Source: Melastoma dodecandrum
Lineage: Eukaryota; Streptophyta; Magnoliopsida; Myrtales; Melastomataceae
Direction of reading: 5' to 3'
NCBI GenBank assembly: GCA_029817715.1
Contig: JARUPY010000423.1
Coordinates: 1 to 64,000, forward strand
DNA length: 64,000 nt
Shown here one piece after another: positions 57,811 to 64,000 of this stretch; the first letter of the stretch is position 1; every line of letters starts with the position of its first letter. A program made the position numbers and the translations under genes. A model generated the notes under the pieces. It did no database searches. It was not told where the DNA came from and saw only the letters and a program-made list of their open reading frames with translations.

Positions 57811-58350
57811 TTGTCACAAAGCTGGCTAAGTGCTCAGCAAATTAAGTTTGAGTTCTGTATCCAACAGAACCTCAATCGATGTGACCATGGAGGCAGAACT
57901 TCCAATGGTACCTTTGCCAATGACGAGAGCCTTTGCTATTGTCACCCGAATTTTAACCGACCCTCCACATTGGTAGAGACATTTGAGAGAATTTGGGATG
58001 GGTCCTCCCCCCGGTTCATGGTGCCTGGAGGCATCCACTATCCAAGAATACCATTCACTTAACTTCAACAGTTTTCTATTTGAAAGCATGTATTAAGTTT
58101 TCGTTGTTGAGTTTTCTGTGTGAGTTGTTGAGGCACATTTGTGCTTCCTCATCATCAAATTCATCCAAGTTTCTGCCCAAGAAGCTATTGCTTTCTTGAA
58201 CTTGTGTTTTAGGAGAAGGTTTCTCCTTTTATTTTAAGTAACAGGAACATTCTATACTGTAATGCCCTTTCTTTTTGCGCGTTTATAACATGTGACCGAT
58301 TTTTGGGTCCATGTGATTTTGGCTTTTCTTACTAAAAAGCGCTTTTTGGA
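57811..58350 (-). pseudogene. Copia-2 gag end and protease remnant
   Basis: At 58089-57826: SEWYSWIVDASRHH (degraded protease active site, normally WYLDSGCSRHM), ALVIGKGTIG and a terminal LKLNLLS. Upstream at about 58300 a degraded zinc knuckle (VTCYKRAKRKGI) is visible. Rest of gag (58350-59780) is not recognisable. Confidence 0.7.
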
Positions 58351-59782
58351 GGCGAACCACAAAAGGCGTTTAGGCTATCATTGGAGTTCATTCAACCGAA
58401 TTCAGCTTTTTGCTTCAACATCTGAACCTTCTGTAGGTCCTTCTGATGCTCCTGAAAGCTACAGGTACTCTCTTTATATCAGGTTTGAGTGCATCTTTCC
58501 ATCTCATACTGAGATTAAGGAGCTCATCAATTGATCTAGTCCGACAGAGTAAATAAGGTCTTTAGCTTCCTCTATAGCCGTTTTCCTTGCTTCCCATGAT
58601 TTGGGTACAGTACGCAGAATCCTTTCGAACTAGTTCAGAATTATTCTGATAGGTTTTGCCCAGATGAGTTAGGGCCTCAACTAGAAGGATAAGTACACTG
58701 GACATACATCAGTTCATTCAGGGTGATTCAACAGCCTTCATAGTGAATGAATTTTTTCATATTGGTGAATTAAGGAAATTCACCTTAGTTTCACTTATCT
58801 GGTCTGATCCCGCAATATACCATGGTGACAAGATTTATCCCATAGATTTCCTTGCCCGAAGTACAAGTTGAAACTTTGACGAAATTCATCACTTTTGACA
58901 TAGGCTTTGAACATCAAATACTTTTCCGTTTTAGTGAGTCGTCCTGATCTTAAGGTATATCCCATGTAGGAAGACCTTTCTTCGATCAAATCGTTGGGTT
59001 CTCTCTGGTATAGAAAGGGGGACCATCATCTATAGAAAAAAAAAGACCATAAGTCTTCGTCAATAGCAATCGAACAAAATGCCGCTCATAACGAATTTTC
59101 CGAACAGGCAAAATTCTTACCATCGAAATATGGGGAAGATTCCCAACATGTGGTTTAAGAAAGGCACATTATAGTTTTCAGCCATGTGTTTCGATTCGTA
59201 TAGAGTATTATGCCTCTAATAGAATAGAACGTTGACGAATAGAACCTCAACAAAGAAGCAAGCTTCTGTTGGGTAGGAAGTCAGTCGTCAAGTTAACAAT
59301 CAGGCCTCCCTGTTTAAATAGAGCACGAGTGTCAATATGACAGAACCTGAGAATATGCTTTTAGGTGTCAGTTGTTGAAGTATCTCGCAAGAGCACAAGC
59401 TTCTGCAGAACAGAAACAAAATTGCCCGAAATGTGATTTTTACAGAAAGTATGCTTCTTGTAGTAATGTAACCGGTATGCTTCTACAAAGTAATGCAAAC
59501 AAATCGTTTCTTCTCACAAGAACAAGGTGCTTCTTCTGTGGAACAGAGAGTTAAATTCCTGGATAGATGCGTAAGCTTCTACAGAATAGAAACCGAAGTA
59601 ATTTTTCATCAGAGCTTAAAGCTTCTGGTGCAGTAGCGGGGTTGATTCCTGAAAGAGCGTAGGCTTCTACAGAATAGCAACGATCCACAGAGCTAAGAGC
59701 ATTCTGTGGATAAGAGTGTGTAGCTGGAAAGAATCTTTTCAAGGATTACTACAACACGCTTGTTAAGCCTCTGGTGAAGCGC

Positions 59783-59794
59783 CGCACTGATACC
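59783..59794 (-). other. Copia-2 tRNA-Met primer-binding site
   Basis: The minus strand reads TGGTATCAGTGC directly after the 5' LTR, one mismatch from the common TGGTATCAGAGC. Confidence 0.75.
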
Positions 59795-59797
59795 AAG

Positions 59798-60597
59798 TGT
59801 TTACAGCTAAGAGGGGGGTGAATTTATGTTAATACTCCCAAATTCAGATTTTAAAACGCTTTTTTTTTCGTTTTAAAACCCCGCAGCGGAAGAAAGCTTA
59901 TGTTTAAAACGAACCGAGCAAATTAGGTTTTTCTGTACAAGCAGAACTTTCAAGTGGTGTTTCGCAATTTGTTTTGATTGGACACGAGTATTTTTATAAG
60001 TGGTTCAGCAAATTTGCTTACATCCACTCTTCAGCCCAAGTATTGTAGATGGTTTCCTACTCAAATTGTATCTTTGTACAAATTACACAAATGATTGCAA
60101 CTGAAATCAGATCCAAAGGTTCTGTACAATAGACGGCTTGAGTGGCAGAGCACTAGTCCAGAAGGTTCTGATAGCCGTAGAGGCTTCGTAATGTAGCACA
60201 AACCCGAAGGTGTCTTTACTATAGTAACTGTCGGCTCAATACAGATCCAGAAGGTTCTGTATCGTAGTGAGTTTCGGCACAAACACAGACCAGAGGGTTC
60301 TGTTGTCGAAGTAACTTTAGGCACAACAGATCAGCTCAGAGATTATGTGTCGAAGAAGACTTAGGCAGACAGACACAGAACCAGAAGGTTCTGTGACGAA
60401 GAAGGGTTTGGCACAACACAGACCAGAAGGTTTTCTGTGTCGAAGACAGTGTAAGCAACGATACTGACCAGCAAGCGTTTTTTTTTTTTTTTTTTGTATT
60501 TTTTTGTTTTTGTTTTTGTTTTTTTGTTTTTTTGTTTTTTGTTTTTTGTTTTTTGTTTTTTGTTTTTGTTTTTTTGTTTTTTTGTTTTTGTTTTTTT

Positions 60598-60682
<85 letters not shown>

Positions 60683-60737
60683 TTTTTTGTTTTTTGTTTT
60701 TTTTTTTGTTTTTTTGTTTTTTTGTTTTTTGTTTTTT

Positions 60738-60813
<76 letters not shown>

Positions 60814-60940
60814 TTTTTTTGTTTTTTTGTTTTTTTGTTTTTTTGTTTTTTTGTTTTTTTGTTTTTTTGTTTTTTTGTTTTTTTGTTTTTTTGTTTTTTT
60901 GTTTTTTTGTTTTTTTGTTTTTTTGTTTTTTTTTTTTTTT

Positions 60941-60995
<55 letters not shown>

Positions 60996-63046
60996 TTTTT
61001 TTTTTTGTTTTTTTTTGTTTTTTTTTGTTTTTGTTTTTGTTTTTTTTGTTTTTTTTGTTTTTTTTTTTTTTTCTGTGTCGTAGAAGGTAAGAGCAACAAT
61101 ACTGACCATAAGGTTTGTCTGTGTCAGACCGTGTTAAACTTCTATAACACAGATCAAGAAGATTTTTGTACTGTAAGCGTCAACCCTTCTATATGAACAT
61201 ATCCAAGGATTCTGTAATCACAGAAAGGTATAGCACAGACCCTCCAGGTTCTGTAACCAAGAATTGTGGTCAATCCTTTGAACAAACCAAAATGGTTCGT
61301 ATTTAGAAATGACTTGTTTGAGAACCACAGATCTGAAAGATTCTGTACTAAAGTTGTCAACGCTTTCTAATGAAGAGACCTGTGAGGTTTCTGTAGCAAA
61401 AAAGTGGACAAAGAGAATGTTATGCAGCAGAATGTTAGAGTTCTGTACTACAGAGAGTTGTACAGACCGTAAGGTTCTGCACTAAGATAGATTCAGACCT
61501 TATAGTTCTGCTTCCTACTGGAAGGTTGTACAGATCCGAAGATTCTGCACTACAAGGAGGTTTGCACCGCGTTTAACGTGACGTAACAAGGTAGCAAGTG
61601 CGCAATCCCTCAAGGATAACGACTTCGTGGCGTACCCCACGCGAGTACGAAAGTGAACGCCTACGCAAAGCAGACATAACGTTCCCTTTGGTCTTAGGTT
61701 GGACAACGTATCCCTTTTGTCCCTAGGATGAACAAGCGTCCCCTGTCTATCCTGGGGTGACAGCCCCCTTCCTCCTGTCTTGAGGTTGAAACAGCGTTCC
61801 CGCCTCTGTTCTATGTGACAGCCTTCCTATGCCTGTCCCTAGAGTGTCAACCTTACCTCCTTGTCCCTGAGGTGACAACCTTCCTCCTTGTCCTGAGGAG
61901 ACAGCCCTTCCTCCTGTCCTGAGGTGACAACCTTCCTCTTGTTCCTGAGTTCTCCTGCACACAGAGCTCTACACCATAGAAAGCTGATTAAGTACCCCTC
62001 ACCTTCTGTGGCGCCGCCGAGGTTTCAGCCCCTCCTCTCCGACCCGCTGCACGTTGATCACACGACCTCACAGTCCGTGCCCTGCCAGCCAACTGTATCC
62101 TGCAGCTTTCCAGTCGAGTCCCTCGGAGCCCCCGAGTCCACTCTCCCCAAAAAGGTTTTCCACCAACGAATGGCAGCTTCCGCCGGATAGTGGCTCAGCG
62201 TGTGGACTAACATCAGAACGGAATGAAAGGAACTAAAGCCTGCTCAAGCACATACGCTCTCTCTGATCGCAGCAAAATGGGATGATGGAAAAAATGAAAA
62301 TGTTCTGTATGTTATTTGTGAATGGGAGAGATCATGGCCTTTGTATACACGCAAAGAAAATAGAAATACAAAAAGGGTACAAAAAATTAAAAACCTTAAT
62401 CTGCAAAATAAGAAATTAAAAGTTAGTTTACATAATAAACAGAATGAGAATACACGTGTCATGCATTCAGCTATGGATGAATGATCATATCAAAATAAAA
62501 AGTGGATATGATTACGTTTGCCTAAATCTTGCATTGCACAAGAAGTATCGCAGAAGGGTTATGCTTTGATAAGCCATCTACACGATGGAAACAATCAACG
62601 ACAAGATTTGTTTCCATTGGGGTAAAGTGTGTACGTTCCATCCTGATAAAGACACACGTGAGATTGTATCTGGACATGTGGTGGTGATAGGTATCCCCAA
62701 ATAGACGGTCATAGAAGAGGTCGTTAAGAGGCTTACAGAAGCCTGTAAGACCAACTTTAGAACCTTTACCAGTAATAGATATCTTATTGCGATCTATAAG
62801 AAAATATGTATCTCCAATATGATTATTTGCGAAACCAAAGTCGTGTGTAATTTGATCAGATAAATATCTTAAGCAAATTAAGCCATATTTCGTAATTCAA
62901 TAATATGATAACTAATTATATTAATTATCAAGAAAATAATTCCTTACAAGAAGTCCTTAATGAATAGAAGCTTCTGTAGAATAGAATGTTTCGACCTTCT
63001 GTAGTAACATAGGGTCCGTTTTTCATCATCAAAACCGTCCCAACCA
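59798..63046 (-). repeat. Copia-2 5' LTR (3.2 kb, inflated)
   Basis: Same sequence as 48782-51258 but with dozens of single-base insertions, some short deletions and a ~600 bp T/G low-complexity insertion at 60478-61072. The surplus of one-base insertions in only one LTR looks like long-read error and not evolution. Confidence 0.85.
60478..61072. repeat. T-rich low-complexity tract including a (GT7)n array
   Basis: About 595 bp of T runs with single Gs. At about 60812-60927 the spacing is a regular 8 bp (one G, seven T). It interrupts a 41 bp-type repeat unit of the LTR. The long poly-Phe and poly-Lys open frames across it are artefacts of composition. Confidence 0.95.
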
Positions 63047-63051
63047 TACAC
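63047..63051. repeat. Target-site duplication, right side of Copia-2
   Basis: TACAC versus TACTC at 48777. Confidence 0.5.
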
Positions 63052-63915
63052 AATAAGGGAGCAACCGAAGTAAAGAGTATATTGGTCTTCCTGTAATTAA
63101 AATGCGGGATTTGAAATTATCCCTGGGTGGAGTGTGCACGACTACTATACCTTAAGAGCACATGAAATAATTTCTTCTTTTCAGGATGCTGTGCTGTGGT
63201 TGCTTGGTTAACTTAAGTATTCACCTGTGGCTGTATTTCTTGTGGAGCTTTCTCGTGACCCCACCATTAGGGAAATAATTGGGTATATCATTCATACAGA
63301 ATAGCTGAAATATAAAAGAATTGCACTTTCCGAGTCCTAACATGTTAAGTATTGTTTGTCTGGTATAAGCTAATTTGTATAAAATTTATAACATTTTGTA
63401 ATTCATTGACCAGCTTGGAGTAAAACGATTATTCACAGCGTTTTTGAATGGGTTTAGTTGATTTTCTGTCTTTATCAGTTGCAATAGTTAAATTCTTTGT
63501 GTCCATACTGGACCGTGAATTTCAAGGGAAATTTTAATGCATGCAGATCACGTACGCCACCGTTTCACCTGAAGTAGCCTTTACTGAGAGACACCACTTC
63601 AAAATTTCATATTTGATAAAGATAAGTGCCAATGTGCTGAAATAGGTATGGCATTCATTTGGAAGTCTTTCGACAACTCAATCCATCATGTAATGTCGAG
63701 ATAAAAGTACCCTTCCAGTGTGTGATGAAATAGTTTTAAATGGTTCTCCTTCTCTGACCGTGCAAGATAGTGGCTTTGTCATCTGATTGTCCCTCTTTGC
63801 CCCATAACCCTGATTATCACGGTCTCATTTTTGCATGCCGTAAGAGTACCTTCATTGATTGATAAGGTTAGCGACAGAACATGCAACAAGAATACGGTCC
63901 TCACTCATATCTTGT
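63052..63915 (+). pseudogene. tRNase Z pseudogene: rest of exon 4, exons 5 and 6 (continues past the window)
   Basis: 63052-about 63140 resumes exon 4 with EYIGLPVIKMRDLKLSLGGV, collinear with TRZ EYIGLxGNEIKNLKVSGVEI, with one extra base near 63080. 63547-63648 is exon 5: ITYATVSPEVAFT, then a one-base shift inside the normally conserved TGDTTSDF motif. About 63838-63915 is exon 6: STFID, then shifted pieces equivalent to VSVEHAREYGHTH. The repeated one-base changes may be decay or sequencing error. The C-terminal His-containing end would lie beyond the window. Confidence 0.82.
63141..63546 (+). other. tRNase Z intron 4
   Basis: Non-coding, AT-rich DNA between recognised exons; nothing else seen. 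Confidence 0.5.
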
Positions 63916-64000
63916 TCCATAAATGCGATTATTTAGCCTAGTCCCTGTTTTGTAATAGCTTATAAAAAAAAATTTCCTTTTTTTTTAATAGGTTGTGATT

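Larger units (their letters stand above)
48782..63046 (-). mobile_element. Copia-2: 14.3 kb Copia element with very long LTRs inside tRNase Z exon 4
   Basis: Minus-strand element. 5' LTR 59798-63046, 3' LTR 48782-51258, starting TGTTGGGACGG (one extra base in the 5' copy) and ending AACA. The primer site TGGTATCAGTGC is at 59783-59794 and a polypurine tract (AAAAAGGGGGAGAT on the minus strand) adjoins 51259. Remnants of protease, integrase, RT and RNase H are in Copia order, with about 3 kb of extra sequence between RNase H and the 3' LTR. Large size, long LTRs and an extra 3' ORF resemble the SIRE/Maximus lineage. All frames are heavily broken. Confidence 0.88.

Noticed and set aside
60317..61196. 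Long poly-Phe (plus) and poly-Lys (minus) open frames of 180-260 codons
   Set aside because: They are purely a product of the T/G homopolymer tract.

Overview
This is plant nuclear DNA, most likely from a eudicot. It has intron-rich genes for a calcium-dependent protein kinase and a plasma-membrane H+-ATPase, Copia and Gypsy retrotransposons, and endogenous plant pararetrovirus (Caulimoviridae) sequence. Species cannot be named from the window.

Layout. 1-1028: G-rich then AT-rich intergenic DNA. 1039-8828 and 9212-15352: two related, same-orientation (minus) elements carrying pararetroviral coat protein, movement protein, protease, reverse transcriptase/RNase H, a zinc-knuckle ORF, a small coiled-coil ORF, a TATA box and a tRNA-Met primer-binding site. 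Unexpectedly, each element ends in imperfect ~55 bp terminal inverted repeats, and each has its own perfect 10 bp target-site duplication (GTGTTTGTTT for the first, ATGTAAGAAA for the second). That is the signature of a DNA transposon, most like Mutator, and not of a virus integrated at random. This is the main candidate novelty. The second copy has lost protease-RT-RNase H and lies about 250 bp upstream of the kinase start codon.

15614-18621: intact CDPK (CPK10/CPK30 type, 8 exons, 553 aa). 18622-21614: intergenic, with simple repeats. 22269-27387: intact plasma-membrane H+-ATPase (21 exons, 956 aa), with two GC-AG introns.

27790-41267: a dead NPF (NRT1/PTR) transporter gene on the minus strand, split by an 11.8 kb Copia element (29031-40851). 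That element in turn contains a nested Gypsy chromovirus (33792-39345) and a 948 bp non-autonomous hAT element (39579-40526). 41815-42250: short-chain dehydrogenase pseudogene. 42516 to past 63915: a nuclear tRNase Z (TRZ) gene on the plus strand, interrupted inside coding exons by a second Gypsy chromovirus (42610-48091) and by a 14.3 kb Copia element with very long LTRs (48782-63046). The right-hand LTR of that Copia has many single-base insertions and a 600 bp T/G homopolymer tract, which suggests unpolished or gap-filled assembly.

Only the kinase and H+-ATPase genes look functional. All transposable-element and viral ORFs are broken.
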